In this document: positions 1 to 11,020 of the stretch, piece after piece
How the letters are laid out: every line of letters begins with the position of its first letter
How positions within the stretch are numbered: the first letter of the stretch is position 1
From: Siphonodentalium dalli
Taxonomy: Eukaryota > Mollusca > Scaphopoda > Gadilida > Siphonodentaliidae
NCBI GenBank assembly: GCA_032622095.1
Contig: CP136061.1
Coordinates: 85,970,324-86,034,323 of the forward strand
DNA length: 64,000 bases
Direction of reading: 5' to 3'
Program-made: the position numbers and the translations under genes
Notes under the pieces: model-generated
Seen by the model: only the letters and a program-made list of their open reading frames with translations
What the model was told of the DNA's origin: nothing
Database searches by the model: none

Positions 1-2
1 TC

Positions 3-1157
3 CCTGAAGAGTTGAAAGTGTTCAGCCATGTGCGGGATGAGCTGACGTGTGTTGATGGCCTTGTGATGAAAGGGTCACAAATTGTTGTTCCGAAATCGAT
101 GCAGTCAGATATGAAAAAACGAATACATGAAGGTCATCTAGGCATTGAGCGGTGCAAAGCTCGTGAGCGAGAATGTTTATACTGGCCTGGCATGTGTCGT
201 GAAATTTCTGATTTGGTGTCGAAGTGTCAAACATGTATTCTCTATCGGAAAAATCATTCTTCAGAACCATGTATAAATCATGAATTTGCAAACATTCCTT
301 GGTCAAAAGTAGGGTCTGATTTGTTCATGTTCAGAAATAAGTGGTATTTGCTTGTTGTTGACTATTATTCCAATTATCCGGAAATAATGCAGTTAGACAA
401 TATTTCCAGTGCCAATGTAATTTCTCATATGAAAACAATGTTCGCACGTTGGGGCATTCCTGAAATATTAATCAGTGACAATGGTACCCAGTATACCAGT
501 GCTCTCTTCAAAACATTTGCCAAGGAATGGGAATTCAAACATGTGACCTCTAGCCCATTGCATTCACCTAGCAATGGACTTGCAGAAAGGACAATACAAA
601 CTGTGAAGAAACTCTTAAACAAAGCGCTTGATTCCAACTCTGATCCATCATTAGCGCTGCTAAACTTTCGAGCAACTCCAGGAAGTGATGGACTATCCCC
701 TGCGAAAAAACTATTAAATCACAACATTCGCACTAGACTTCCTACATACCAGGAAATTCCATCAGTTGGTCAAAAGAAGAACACACACAAACCTTATAAA
801 AAGACACTCTCAGATTTAACAAATGACCACAGCGTGAGAATTAAATTTGCTAATAGCAAACATTGGGACAGACGTGGTAAAGTGATAAAAAAGGACATTA
901 ACCCTCGTTCCTATCACATACTCAACGAGGATGGCAACCCTGTTCGTCGCAATCGTAAACATCTCCTAAGAACGAATGAACAATTCAAGAGTGAACCAGA
1001 CTCATACATATTTGATGATTTACCAGTGCGTGGTACAATCTCTGCTGACAACTCTGCTGAAAGTGTGTCAATGCCTGCAAATCATCCACCTGATTTAATT
1101 ACAACGAGATCAGGAAGAACAGTTAGGAAACCTGCGATGTTAAATGATTATGTATAA
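3..1157 (+). CDS. Ty3/gypsy-type integrase, C-terminal part of pol (partial at left edge)
   Basis: The reading frame is open to the left edge, so this is the 3' part of a longer pol ORF. Visible in order: a zinc-binding HHCC domain (HEGH near residue 40, then CQTC near residue 75), the catalytic core with D in VGSDLF, D in ISDNGTQ and E in GLAERT (35 residues between the last two, the DD35E spacing), a C-terminal SH3/GPY-like stretch (KHWDRRGKV, RRNRKHL), and a tail TTRSGRTVRKP often seen at the end of gypsy pol. Integrases of this family insert the cDNA copy into host chromosomes. The ORF has no internal stop. It ends at TAA, directly before a purine-rich tract and a TGTTATGATG sequence that looks like an LTR start. 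Protease, RT and RNase H would lie left of the window. Confidence 0.93.
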   Translation, partial: PEELKVFSHVRDELTCVDGLVMKGSQIVVPKSMQSDMKKRIHEGHLGIERCKARERECLYWPGMCREISDLVSKCQTCILYRKNHSSEPCINHEFANIPWSKVGSDLFMFRNKWYLLVVDYYSNYPEIMQLDNISSANVISHMKTMFARWGIPEILISDNGTQYTSALFKTFAKEWEFKHVTSSPLHSPSNGLAERTIQTVKKLLNKALDSNSDPSLALLNFRATPGSDGLSPAKKLLNHNIRTRLPTYQEIPSVGQKKNTHKPYKKTLSDLTNDHSVRIKFANSKHWDRRGKVIKKDINPRSYHILNEDGNPVRRNRKHLLRTNEQFKSEPDSYIFDDLPVRGTISADNSAESVSMPANHPPDLITTRSGRTVRKPAMLNDYV

Positions 1158-1166
1158 AAGGAGAGA
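1156..1166 (+). promoter_or_regulatory. Polypurine tract of the gypsy element
   Basis: The purine run AAAAGGAGAGA overlaps the last base of the integrase stop region and is followed at once by TGTTATGATG. Retrotransposons prime plus-strand DNA synthesis at such a tract directly 5' of the 3' LTR. Confidence 0.7.
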
Positions 1167-1650
1167 TGTTATGATGTTACGAAGAAGTAACGATCCGCTT
1201 CATTTTGTTATAAATGATTCCTGTTTTTGTGTGTACCTTTTCCGGTTAATAAATATCATCATGGCCTCGTATCACGACTCAATTATAACAACATGTATGA
1301 TGTACGATTTGAGGCAGTCTGGAGTAAACTACATACCCACATAGAAAAAATAGTGGGTCTGACCACCTTTCGTTCAGTTTTCATTTCCCAAACCCGGGAT
1401 TCCTTGTAATTACCGCCAATCAAAACTTAGCTCTAAGAAATATGTGCCCCAATAACAAAAAATAGTAACATGTCACGTGCTCTTGGTGTGGAAATTCCGA
1501 AGCTGTGGCTAAAAGTTGTTAACATAGTATCCATGACGTTATGTTATACCGGAAGAGAAATTCACAAATCAGTCGACAAATAAAGTAGATTGTTGACGAG
1601 CAGTCGAAAGTTTAAAAACAAGAATCACCGGAATTTGGATTGCGGGCAAC
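1167..1650 (+). mobile_element. Putative 3' LTR of the gypsy element (right end uncertain)
   Basis: Starts with TG (TGTTATGATGTTAC) right after the polypurine tract. A polyadenylation signal AATAAA lies at 1579-1584, as expected in an LTR. The 5' LTR is outside the window, so the right boundary cannot be fixed by comparison; 1650 is an estimate. Confidence 0.5.
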
Positions 1651-2165
1651 TGTAATTTGGGTACAACTGGTAAATATTTGGAGCTAATAATACGGCTGTG
1701 TAACGTCGGTGGGTTTCGGTGGCGTTGGTGGTAGAATTATGTTGCTCTTCGCTCGTTTTGGCTGCGGTGGTGCTACTGTCTATACTGGGGAACTGATATA
1801 TCGTTTTGTTATGTCAAAGTACTTTTTGTGTTAGTTCTGTAGTTGTTTTATCAGATAGTCATCATTGTAATTTTGATTCGTGGCCGTTGATTTGTGTTAT
1901 TTCTTGACAACATGGGCGACAAATCGCCTGGCCAATCTAAAAAATAATTCGTGCTGAGTCCCAGAAATCCACATAAATTGACATTTTTTATAATTTCAAG
2001 TAGATCTGTCTTAGTTATTGTACATTTTATTTTGGATCCCGGAAGCTGTTTCCCTTTATTGTCAGTAAAACAACCGCCGAACGAAAAGTCACAAACCCTG
2101 CAACTATTAATTCCGATTCTTAGGATCGGCTTCACATGGTTGAAGTGGCCATGACGATTCGATAC
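1651..2165. other. Unannotated stretch
   Basis: I see no supported gene here. Short ORFs on both strands overlap each other and match no family I know. Part may still belong to the LTR. Confidence 0.5.
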
Positions 2166-2280
2166 CACTAGATGTTAGGATTTATGCAATTTTTCAGGTT
2201 AAAATATCTGAATGTTCTCATACTGGGAATATAGAACCATGGTTTATGAATATACTAGGGGTTGCCCGTCACAAAATGAC
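2166..2280. repeat. Dispersed repeat, copy 1
   Basis: CACTAGATGTTAGGATTTATG and the following ~100 bp recur with small changes at about 28208-28310. Both copies share the 'ATAGAACCATGGTTTATGAAT'-like end. This is probably part of one transposon family that also includes the G-rich segment at 4690-4850. Confidence 0.7.
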
Positions 2281-2388
2281 GGGTATATAAATGTTCTTTG
2301 TTACGTTCTAGTGTCCGCAGTCATGAACAAATTCTAATTTATATATTATAATTTGTCATGCTTCTCTTTTTTGTCACTGGATGCGCGA

Positions 2389-2815
2389 GGGAACACTTTA
2401 TTTCACTAAAAACAGTACTTTAACACACCCAACCCACAAATGCGCATGCACATATTGAACGGAACAAAATTAGCATATTACTAAAATATTACTACATACT
2501 AACTGAAACATATTCAATTCGGGAGCCTTTACTCAGCGACGAAGGGAGCTTGCGGCACATTTTGATCGGAAACGGACCCCGTTTGGAGTCTGTGTTCAGC
2601 ATGCAGCATAAGGACCACATGCAGGCCCCTGCACTGCGGTCTATTTGTAGGAACACTTTATTTCGATAAAACTGTATTTTCTACCTCTCCCACCTCTCCC
2701 CAACCCACATATATGCATGCACATATGGAACGCAATAATCAAGATATTTTACTTTATTAATATACTAACTGAAACAGGTTCCATGCCTGCGGCCCCTTTG
2801 TGGGCTTCGCGCACA
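2389..2815. repeat. Two diverged direct repeats (~170 bp, ~257 bp apart)
   Basis: The first copy (2389-2565) and second (2646-2815) share GGAACACTTTATTTC, CCCAACCCACA, TGCATGCACATAT, TACTAACTGAAACA and a CTTCGCGCACAT-like end. A related 'CTGAAACAGGCTCCC' fragment occurs at about 55917-56090. No coding content seen. Confidence 0.65.
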
Positions 2816-3872
2816 TTATACGATCTTAAAAAGCGCGCGCTTCGCGCACATTTTGATCTTTTAAACATTCTTATCAGATTTGCACTCAACTGAAAGATTA
2901 AAAGAGCAGTAGGCAGTAGGCTATTGTTTACACTGTATTATAAACCGGTTCACACCCCTCGGCCAATCAAATTGCTCCAATTCATGAACAATATTTCTTG
3001 TATGAATCTGTATTTCAACGGGGCCAAAATACAGACTTGAGCTAAATATCACACATAAATTGACATTAATTGGATAGTAAGCTGAAAGAAGATCGGACGG
3101 GTAGGTGTGAAATTCTAACAATGCGCCATGATAATGATCGCACCAGTCACTTGGGAAGTTAAAACACGGATCATTCCATTATTAGCGGACATATAGGATT
3201 GGTCTGCATGGGTTGGGGCCCAACACTTTTGGTTGAATATGTTTTTGTCTATCGAGAGGGGCGGGCGATTGGAAGTAAACTGAACGAAATCCAAACCTGT
3301 TTCGAATGTATAATCCACAATAATCACATAATGATCTTCAGAATGATACATTGAGAAAATTTCACAACTGTTCTCATATACATGCATGTGCGCGGAAAAT
3401 ACAGGCACTATACACAGGTTTGCTTACGTCTTTTGCTATGAATGCCGGTGATATTTCATCAAACAAACTTCATGCAATTAATGTGGAATAGTTTCACTTC
3501 GGAGTCCGAACACTACCGGCACATTGTCTTCTGTGTTCTGAACGATAGTTCCATTATGACAACAAGGCGAAAAATAACTTAAATAGCTGAAACAGTTTAT
3601 TGTCACAACGAAGAATCTGTTTTATCAAGAAACACGTCATCAGTATAAAACGTTCTCAAATTCGGACTCAAAATGATTTATCAATGCTGATATATAATGC
3701 AGACCCAAGTGAGCCGATTGTCAACGAACATTTGACTAATTATTGAACAGGAATATGTAACACCACAATCCATTCAATTAACTTTTAATTGAATGGTAAT
3801 TGATAGGTAATCGTCGAATAGAATGTGGCTCAATTGTGTTTGCCTTGGGTGTGAACCGTTTTATAAATATGT
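2816..3872. other. Unannotated AT-rich stretch
   Basis: No supported gene. Small minus-strand ORFs at 2921-3121 and 3115-3408 have no recognisable domain. Confidence 0.4.
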
Positions 3873-3967
3873 CATAACCCCCTTGGGTATCTTTACAAGA
3901 AATATAGACCGCGCCGCTTCGCGGCTTGGTCTATATTTCTTGTACAGATACCCAAGGGGGTTATAAC
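3873..3967. repeat. Near-perfect hairpin (foldback) of ~95 bp
   Basis: Arms CATAACCCCCTTGGGTATCT and its complement flank a very short loop (GCCGCTTCGCGGC). The arms include the complementary 'AAGAAATATAGACC / GGTCTATATTTCTT'. Such short-loop palindromes recur across the window and look like foldback elements. Confidence 0.85.
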
Positions 3968-4605
3968 CTATACGTATTAGTCCCGGCCCGGGGTTGGTTT
4001 TTCTAACTGAGTTCCGGCGAATCTACTCAACGGTACCCACTGGCGGGAGGTCAGACAATGTCCATTCGCCATCTTCCGGGTATACCGATACTTCTTCGAT
4101 TCCAAACTCAATGCACAATTTTCATATCAAAGACAGCATTCTTTACTTATGTTCACATCGAACTTGTAAATTGAAATACCATATTAACACCCATTCCCAA
4201 AGACGTTAGAGAGTTCGAGTCTCGACTCTAGACCCCACTACATGCACTTCCACGACAAAGTCAATATTCGTCACTTATATTCACACTCAACCTGAACTGA
4301 CAAATTAATTTAGCGCTTATTTCCAACAACGCTTTGGTAGAGCGCATGGAAGTTGCGTCTACAATAGCAAAGCAAGTTTGCGTTTGCGTGCGACGTCATT
4401 TCGACAAACGTTATAAGATATGTGTCTATACTTGAGTGCAAATACTGCATTTGGCGACCATGTTAGATCTCAGGTTTGCTTAGACCAATCGGCGTGACAT
4501 TTGGTGATTCATCTTTTAAGACACAATATAGGCCATGGCACAACTTTGGGCCACAATGCTTGCATGGTTGAAAAGTTATAAACGCGCCAAAAGCGTGACC
4601 GAGTT
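3968..4605. other. Unannotated stretch
   Basis: No gene supported. The ORF at 3994-4209 is short and featureless. The sequence around 4209 (GTTCGAGTCTC) recalls a tRNA B box, but no cloverleaf is present. Confidence 0.4.
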
Positions 4606-4665
4606 ATACACACACAGATACGCACACACCCTCACACAGATACACACACACACACACACACACAG
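4606..4665. repeat. (CA)n-rich microsatellite
   Basis: Imperfect run of ACACACAGATACGCACACACC followed by a pure CA run. It ends next to a 'GACGGGTTTTATATATATA' tail. Such microsatellites sit at one end of several small elements in this window. Confidence 0.85.
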
Positions 4666-4689
4666 ACGACGGGTTTTATATATATACAT

Positions 4690-4850
4690 AGGATATTAGG
4701 CCTGAGCACTGAGGTGCAAGGGGGTGCAAATGGAATTATGCAAAACTTGTTTGGATTGATTCTGATTCAAGGGGGGTGCAGTTGGAATTTCCCAATCCCA
4801 AGGTGGACACACCCCCAACGGAGACCCTCTAGCCACGCCCCTCTGGTGTT
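4690..4850. repeat. Dispersed G-rich repeat (copy also at ~28303-28535)
   Basis: Contains GGCCTGAGCACTGAGGTG, GCAAATGGAATTATGCAAAAC, GGGGGGTGCAGTTGGAATT and GGAGACCCTCTAGCCACG, all repeated in the same order at 28303-28535. Non-coding; probable fragment of a mobile element. Confidence 0.8.
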
Positions 4851-4879
4851 ATTAGCCGAACCTTTATGACATGCGATCA

Positions 4880-5780
4880 CGTAAGTACACCACGTAGGGT
4901 ATTTCACTGACTGTCCTATCCTTACGCAATTTCACTCGTCCGATAAACTTGCGATAATAGCACACCCATGCAGTTTGGTGTACACATTGCATACCAACGT
5001 ATCATATTGATATAGTGGCAAGTGCGTCCATATGCTTGTGACATAAAATGTGGCAAGAGTCTGCTAATTTGTAAGGTATTGCTATTTCTTTAATTCACAA
5101 TGCATTCTAGACTTGGGATGTGTCAAGCTATCATTACGCCATTACACTTATCAGATAAACTTGCGAAATGAACACAGACATGCGTTTTTGTATATATATT
5201 TCATACCGAGCATGTGGTATTGATACAATGGAAAGTGCGTCCATATGCTTGCGACAAACACTTTGGCAATAATCTGTTAATCCGTTAATGATATAGTTCA
5301 ATCATGGCTATATCCAAAGGTCACAACGGTCGAGGGGCAGTTAGAATATGTTGGACAAGCAATTGCGTAAGAATTCTGAAAACAGTAACAACTCGCGATT
5401 GCGGTTTTGTGTATTTATTCCATCCCAAACGTGCGATGTTGGTTCAATGTCAATTGTGTCCATGTGATTGCGACACACACACACATCGTGCTGTCCTTAC
5501 TCATTGCAGTCGTCCGATATCCTGATAGTAGCAGTAACAACAGTACCACACGCGTGCGGTTTTGTGTATATATTCCACACCAAGTGATGTTGATATATGT
5601 ATAGAGTGTATGCATGCGTTCATGTACTTGCGACATACACTATTGTATGAGTTTGTCAAACCATTAATGGAGCTATGTTCAATCGTGGTTAGTTTTTAAT
5701 GTCACAATGCGTTCCCGAGTTTAATGTGTTGATATTCCGGGAAGTTTGCCCATATGCTTGCGACATGTAACAGGGTGTTG
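4880..5780. repeat. Degenerate tandem repeat, unit ~215 bp, about four copies
   Basis: Each unit carries 'TATCGATAAACTTGCG'-like, 'CATTTCATACC', 'GTGCGTCCATATGCTTGCGACA' and 'TGGCAATAATCTGTTAA' segments in that order with progressive divergence (for example near 5030, 5235, 5460 and 5750). The small ORFs here (5304-5636) are by-products of the repeat. Confidence 0.65.
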
Positions 5781-6141
5781 TTCTGTCAAACTGTGAACTG
5801 TACTATGTGAAGATGCCATGAACTCATTCGACTCCCTCCAACTTATGCACAGAAGCACATACTTCTCAGAATTCGATAGGCGTTGAATATGTTGGGACTA
5901 CAGTAATGCCCTAACTTATCGACTTTTTGACCACAGCAGAATTATGGACAACAAGCTATATTTCAGACTAAATCCTGAAAAATTACCCATAATTCTTCTA
6001 TGGTTAAGGAGTCGATTATTTAGGGTATTACTGTATATGACTCAACATATCCTGAGCCATATACATCACACTCCATAACGCGGTTGTGTCACATCATGTT
6101 CTCATTAGTTATATATCACATTAGTAGTATTGGCGGCCATT
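5781..6141. other. Unannotated stretch
   Basis: No gene or clear repeat seen. Confidence 0.4.
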
Positions 6142-6236
6142 CTGGCCCACCCCCTCTGGGTCGGCCAGAGGTGGGCCAGAAAAAACATGGCTCGGCTACT
6201 CGGGCCAGAGTGGCCGACCCAGAGGGGGTGGGCCAC
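6142..6236. repeat. GC-rich hairpin
   Basis: CTGGCCCACCCCCTCTGGG at the left is mirrored by CCCAGAGGGGGTGGGCCA at the right, with GGTCGGCCA/TGGCCGACC between. The composition is far more GC-rich than the surroundings, so this is an inserted foldback sequence. Overlapping ORFs on both strands (for example 6084-6368) are spurious. Confidence 0.85.
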
Positions 6237-6317
6237 AGTTGCCGCACAGGGCCGGGTTCGTCGGTCCAGAGGTTGTGTTACATTCCAAAGAGTAAGGTGA
6301 GCGCTTCGAATGGTTTT

Positions 6318-6480
6318 GACAGAAAAGAGCATAATTTCCCTTCGCTGGACACACTGAACTTAAAATAATACCGAGCAAAAATCGAGGCATTAGTAAATTG
6401 TGCTACTTTACCAGTGCATTTTTTTAACAAAAGAGAAAGTCTTCGAAACCGATAGCGTTGTAAAATGTACTCGTAGAAAT
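6318..6480. repeat. Dispersed repeat, truncated copy (full copy at ~7646-7890)
   Basis: Shares AGAGCATAATTT, CTGGACACACTGAACTTA, AATAATACCGAGCAAAAA, TTACCAGTGCAT and GAAAGTCTTCGAA with 7646-7890, but lacks the left hairpin arm present there. Confidence 0.8.
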
Positions 6481-7645
6481 TACCTTTCAGTGAAATATGT
6501 TATGAGATAATGGTAAAAAATGTCCCCACGTCCAAACCTTTATACTAGAAATTAAAACATGGACAAGAAACAACCAATTTCCAATTGATCTAACAAAAAA
6601 GAATATCATTATAGGTATCGATCATGAATACAGATATTCAAAAATTAACCTTTTCCTACTAGTGTTGAAACAATATATATATAGGACCAAATTCACACCG
6701 ACACAGCTGTCGCTTCGCTCGTTCCTTTGCGATCTTCAATTTAGGTATGAATGCGAGAGATACATCGCAAAATGTAACATGAATCACGACTTCGATAATC
6801 AGTGGCTGGCACTTCGAAATGCCTTAAAAATAAAATAATATTATATTATATTAAAAACCCTGTCTTTTACAGACTCAAAGTATACCCTACCTTAACAGTG
6901 ACCCTGAACAACACACAGCATAAATCAATTACCCGGTACCCGAGCGATCATTCTCATTCTTATTGGTCCAGTAATACAGTTCACAAGAACGTCAATATAT
7001 ACATGGTATGCTTAACCACGTCACAACATTTTACAATCACAGTCCCAAAAGCAATTCAAGCGAGCGTTGTGTATTTTTCCCCTTTGCTGTCGAACCATGC
7101 AATATTCACAATATTAAATTCAGAACTTAAATCAATTAAAGCTGCACATAGTGTTGGAACATTGAATATGCAAACCTTAAATATTGCAAACCATCGACCA
7201 CTTTAGCCGGTTAATAAGGGAAATTTAAAGTTATTCTGAAGACAAACAAATAATCTATTGTTTTTTATTATCATTGTTGTTGCTAAAGAAAGTCCTTTTC
7301 ATGCAAAAAATATATCAAGGTAGTACCTAGTATCGATTATTGGTCTTGCTTTTAAGTTGAACGATGACTGTTAAAATTGTCCTAACACATAGTGTGGCTT
7401 TAAATATTTTCTAATTGCATGTCACAGGTAAGAAAGTAGGCCAGGGCGTGGAAGAGTGAAACTCTTCCATGTTTTGGACAGAGAGCATGAATGAGTGAAT
7501 GTATTTTGTCTCTTTCTTTTGTTATTATTCTTCTTTATCAATAAAAAAAACAAAAACAAAAACAAAAGATAATGGTAAAATGGTACATATAAAAATTTCA
7601 CCGAGTCAAATCGGTGTTTTTTATTCGTAGAAATATGATGTTTTT
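6481..7645. other. Unannotated AT-rich stretch
   Basis: The longest ORF (6802-7206, plus strand, 134 codons) has no domain, low complexity and no support; I treat it as chance. A few A/T homopolymer tracts occur near 7540-7575. Confidence 0.4.
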
Positions 7646-7890
7646 TGACAGAATAGAGCATAATTTACTGATGCTTCTATTTGTTCTCGGATTCTAATGG
7701 CAGTGTGGTAAGCGAAGGGCGTTCCCCTTCTCTGGACACACTGAACTTATAATAATACCGAGCAAAAAATAGAAGCATCAGTAAATTGTGCTGCTTTACC
7801 AGTGCATGTTTAACAAAAGCGAAAGTCTTCGAATAGATTCGATGACGGTACTGTCACGGTAGCGCTGTGAAATGTGCATGCAAGCGCCAT
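7646..7890. repeat. Dispersed repeat with internal inverted arms
   Basis: AGCATAATTTACTGATGCTT...TCTCGG at 7658-7691 is mirrored by CCGAGC...AAGCATCAGTAAATTGTGCT at about 7759-7792. A second, truncated copy lies at 6318-6480. Confidence 0.8.
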
Positions 7891-7938
7891 CTGATAGCAG
7901 GTTTTGGGTGGCCCTGAAAAGGACCGTGTTACGTCAGA

Positions 7939-8442
7939 TCACAAGAAAAGTGGATAAGGGGTCTTTATGAACTCAAATCCATCCTCTTGGTCCAACTCCC
8001 GAAACACAAGCGAACCCTCGATGAGAGATGGAAATATACCTTTCGGTATACTCACATTCCTCACTGGGGATATGCTGAATCTGTATTGCTTTTTCTCTCT
8101 CCAAAACACGAGTTTTCTCTGCAGAAGGGTTGCCGCCACCGTGAGTAAGATATCTGTTGTCCCAAGCCATTCGATGTGTTCTATCTCCTGTCCACTGAAC
8201 AGTGTAGGATTGCGAGCCCAAGTTGCACAGACAAAAGTGAATAGTTCAAAGAACTTTTCACCTGCACCATGCACTGCTCAGGAAAGGGCCTCCCACACCA
8301 CAATGTCCCTCGGGGCCGATACACGGATGGCTCTGACATAAGATCCAAGATCAGTAACATCGTATTCCATCGTGGAGAAATGATATGCTCTCAATGGGAT
8401 TTTGTTATATGTAAAACGCGCGGACGTCGTTGGCGACGTCAT
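7939..8442 (-). pseudogene. Unassigned ORF with OTU-like features, one in-frame stop
   Basis: One minus-strand frame runs from ATG at 8442 to the stop at 7939 (168 codons), broken only by TGA at 8278-8280. I do not recognise it with certainty. The middle (ALS-x-AVHG, then a Leu/Phe-rich helix, then EHIEWLGTTDILLTVA followed by LQRKLVFW) has the rhythm of OTU-fold deubiquitinases, where a DGNC-x-F-x-ALS motif is followed by a 'WG...EL.ALA..L..PI.V' segment. Where the catalytic DGNC would lie, this protein reads RDIVVW, so an active cysteine is missing; it also lacks the C-terminal His motif. CpG content is high compared with its surroundings. It lies just past the protease end of the Polinton and on the same strand, so it could be an accessory cargo gene or an unrelated insertion. 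Confidence 0.4.
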
Positions 8443-8761
8443 TGTGTTTTTCTACCAATTTTCCCGAACGTCATTTCGAATGTGTTTCTTTTTTTGGTGA
8501 ATTAAAATCTTCATCGACATTGCCGAAGACGATCATTAAAAACAGACACTGTTTTTCAACAACAGAACTTTTATATTTGAATAATAAGAATCAATATATT
8601 TACAATTGATCATGAAATTATCATATTTACAATCAATATTTGGTAATGCAATGAACATAATTTACATTTGATAACTCATTTCATCATTAATTAAATATCA
8701 AAATATTTACAAATGATTATGATTTTAACATATTTAAACAATTGGTAATGAGCACATTTTA
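8443..8761. other. AT-rich spacer at the distal end of the Polinton
   Basis: Very AT-rich, with repeated ATTTACAA(A/T) words (8595-8735). No gene. It may include what remains of the element end, but I could not match it to the other end as an inverted repeat. Confidence 0.4.
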
Positions 8762-9261
8762 TCAATAATGAAATTCACAGTAAGTCTTACAAGTTTGTGA
8801 AATACATGTTTTGGGTAATGTTTCTGATTCTTTTCGTAAGGGCTCATAGTTTCTATGAAACCAATCAAATACTTTTCTATCATCTTTTAAGTAGTCACCA
8901 TCAAAATTCATTTCAAGAAATGAAAAGAAAATATGCAGTAGAAACCGCACACGTTTGTACCGCGATGTTGAAACCGCCCAACGTTTATTTTACATTTGAT
9001 AGAATTTCTTTGAATAAATGATTTGATATATTTATCAATAACTGATATCCTAAACGAATCGAAATATGTTGCAATGTTTCCATTGAAGAAAATTGCAACC
9101 CAGTGTTCTCCTGGTTTTTCTGACGTATGTGTATTTACTATGTATGCTTTTACATGATGAGGTTTCTCGTGTGGTAACTGATCTTTTGCACACACCACAC
9201 CATACAATGAACAGAGGTAGGATGATTTGTCTAATATATGCTGAAGTTCGCTAGTGTTCAT
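8762..9261 (-). pseudogene. PRO: Adenain-type cysteine protease (virion maturation), frameshifted near C-terminus
   Basis: The likely start is ATG at 9261, giving about 166 residues. The frame contains GEHWVAIFF (catalytic His), then YFDSF (the acidic residue region), then a Gln in RFQHRG and the catalytic Cys in VCGFYC. These follow the His-Asp/Glu-Gln-Cys order of the adenovirus protease family, which cleaves capsid and core precursors during virion maturation. Directly after CGFYC a one-base shift in a T run (about 8925-8935) moves the reading frame; the C-terminal ~50 codons continue in the other frame to the stop at 8762. The upstream gene is in the same frame with no stop between them, which could be a fusion or a lost stop codon. 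Last gene of the Polinton cluster. Confidence 0.88.
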
Positions 9262-9709
9262 CTTCGTAGTATTTTTCACTTTTTCACACCATTGGTGAAC
9301 AAAAACAGAATTAAATTGGTTACAGTTTGCATGAACAACTTCCTTTATATCTTTCCAAAGTTTGAATGCCTCAAATTTCTCTTGTGGTGTAAATAATTCT
9401 ATTTCTGGATACCATTGTTCCATAACTCGGTAGATGTTCAATTTAAGTAGTGCTATATCAATGAACATATCTACCCTTTGTATATGTGGTGTCCAAAGAC
9501 AAAGTAAATGTCGTGTCTGACTTGGATGATCTATTTTACATCCTTCACAATTGAGTGTCACTTCTTTTGAAATTTGATTTTGTATTTAATGAAGGAAACA
9601 TTTCTCGAAATTTTTTCCGAACTTTGTCAAGGATAGAAACACAATATGGAATGAAATCGAGTCCTCCAACTTGCAGTCTCAATTTTCCCTCCAAATGCAA
9701 TCCATCCAT
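9262..9709 (-). pseudogene. Conserved Polinton protein with LDFxPYC and CxxCxxxHPSQ motifs
   Basis: Begins at ATG 9709, a few bases before the MCP stop at 9714-9716 (overlapping junction). The N-terminal part contains GGLDFIPYCVSILDK; after a frameshift near 9547-9561 the next frame continues with NCEGCKIDHPSQ, a cysteine/histidine-rich motif that looks metal-binding, and a helical C-terminal region. I recognise this pair of motifs from small proteins that sit next to the protease in Polintons of many invertebrates; their function is not known to me. The first frame ends at TGA 9545-9547; the second frame runs on into the protease without a stop. Confidence 0.7.
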
Positions 9710-9713
9710 GCTT

Positions 9714-11018
9714 TTAATAATCTGTTATTATTTCTCGCAAACTGTTGATTTCAATTTGATTATCGAACTCAGCATAGACTATCACGTTGATCACTGAAGC
9801 TAGAGCTGCAGCAAACTGAAGCTCTAACCTTATGTTACCGGTTTTTATAGGATGCAAATGTCCTTCCTCTGCTCCTTGGTCAGGTGTGAGGTCGTAACCC
9901 CAGAAACAATAACCATTCATGTATTTTTCGAGATTCAAACCAAAGGATTTGTTTTGTCCAAACATACACGAAGACTGGTGCAGTGATAACTAAGATCTTA
10001 GGCATTGTTCTGATGCAAAGTTTGGTGCAAATGGTCTGTTATGGATGGTATGTCCGCCCTGACTAACTTCAAGCTTTTTCAGATTGAAGTGTTGGGAATG
10101 GAATGGGTTCGTTTCAATATCGCCATTCATATCTTTGTTTGATACCAAGCCTATGAAAAGTCTCTTTGGCAATTGTCCTTGAAAAAGGTGATCTTCAATT
10201 TTTGATCTAAGCCCTGCACCAATAGTGAATGTTTTCACTTCAACACTTCTAATCTGTATTTTCATATTTTGCTGTATTATTGTTTGGTTCAAGTTATTTG
10301 CTAATACTGGCATCAGCGTAATTGTACGAACATTGAAAACTGCCGTTTCAAATACTATTTTTCCGTCTTCCTGACCAATTAAAGAGAATTTTGGATTCGC
10401 TCTATTAAGAAGAATTCTTATCTCAATTCCATTTGGTAAGTATTTCTCTTGTAGAAATATATCTGTGTGTAAACGACCACACAATTCTACCGTTTTACTA
10501 CCTGCTATGATTGCTTGGCGAGATTTCAATCCATCATTACGACCAGCTTTAGTGTTTTCGGTGAACTGTTTAGCGGTGTCTGGATACCACATTTCTAGTG
10601 CGGCAAGTTGATTTTCTTTACATTCACCAGAATAAGCCAAGATATTTTCCATGTAGGCTCGATAAGGATAGGTATCTCCGTTCGCCGTTACTAGTTTGTT
10701 ATTTAGGTAAATATCGATACTACTGAATATGCTATGGAAAAAGTTGTTAATAGGCGCAATTTCATCAGTACCATCAACCAAGTTTGTTCCATCTGCTATT
10801 GTGATTTTGAATTTCAGGTACAAATATGATTGATTCACATCTGTCCATTTTTCAGTTTGAGGCGGAATTACAAATACTATCAGTGCGGAACTATTCAAAG
10901 AGCTAATCGGGTGATGTTCTATCCATTATGATTCGAACATCATTCTCATTGTTGGTGGAACATCAAAAGCATCTAACTCGGACTTGCTGCATTCGCATGA
11001 TCCATTTTGCATCATCAT
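9714..11018 (-). pseudogene. MCP: Major capsid protein (double jelly-roll), two in-frame stops
   Basis: A single frame from ATG 11018 to the stop at 9714 (about 434 codons, the usual MCP size) is broken only by TAA at 10926-10928 and TAG at 9990-9992. The N-terminus has CSKSELDAFDVPPT, typical of Polinton MCPs (the family long annotated as F54H12.2-like). The middle has the jelly-roll segments YLYLKFKIT and IDIYLNNKLV, and the C-terminus has GYCFWGYDLTPD and VNVIVYAEFDN. This protein forms the hexagonal capsomers of the predicted virion. It sits between the pX-like core protein (3 nt away) and the CxxC/HPSQ protein. No frameshift is visible, so decay here is by point mutation only. Confidence 0.93.
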
Positions 11019-11020
11019 GA

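Noticed and set aside
4195-4245. tRNA gene
   Set aside because: A B-box-like word is present but no A box at the right distance and no cloverleaf.
6802-7206. 134-codon plus-strand ORF in AT-rich DNA
   Set aside because: No recognisable motif, low complexity, and no neighbouring gene signal; compatible with chance.
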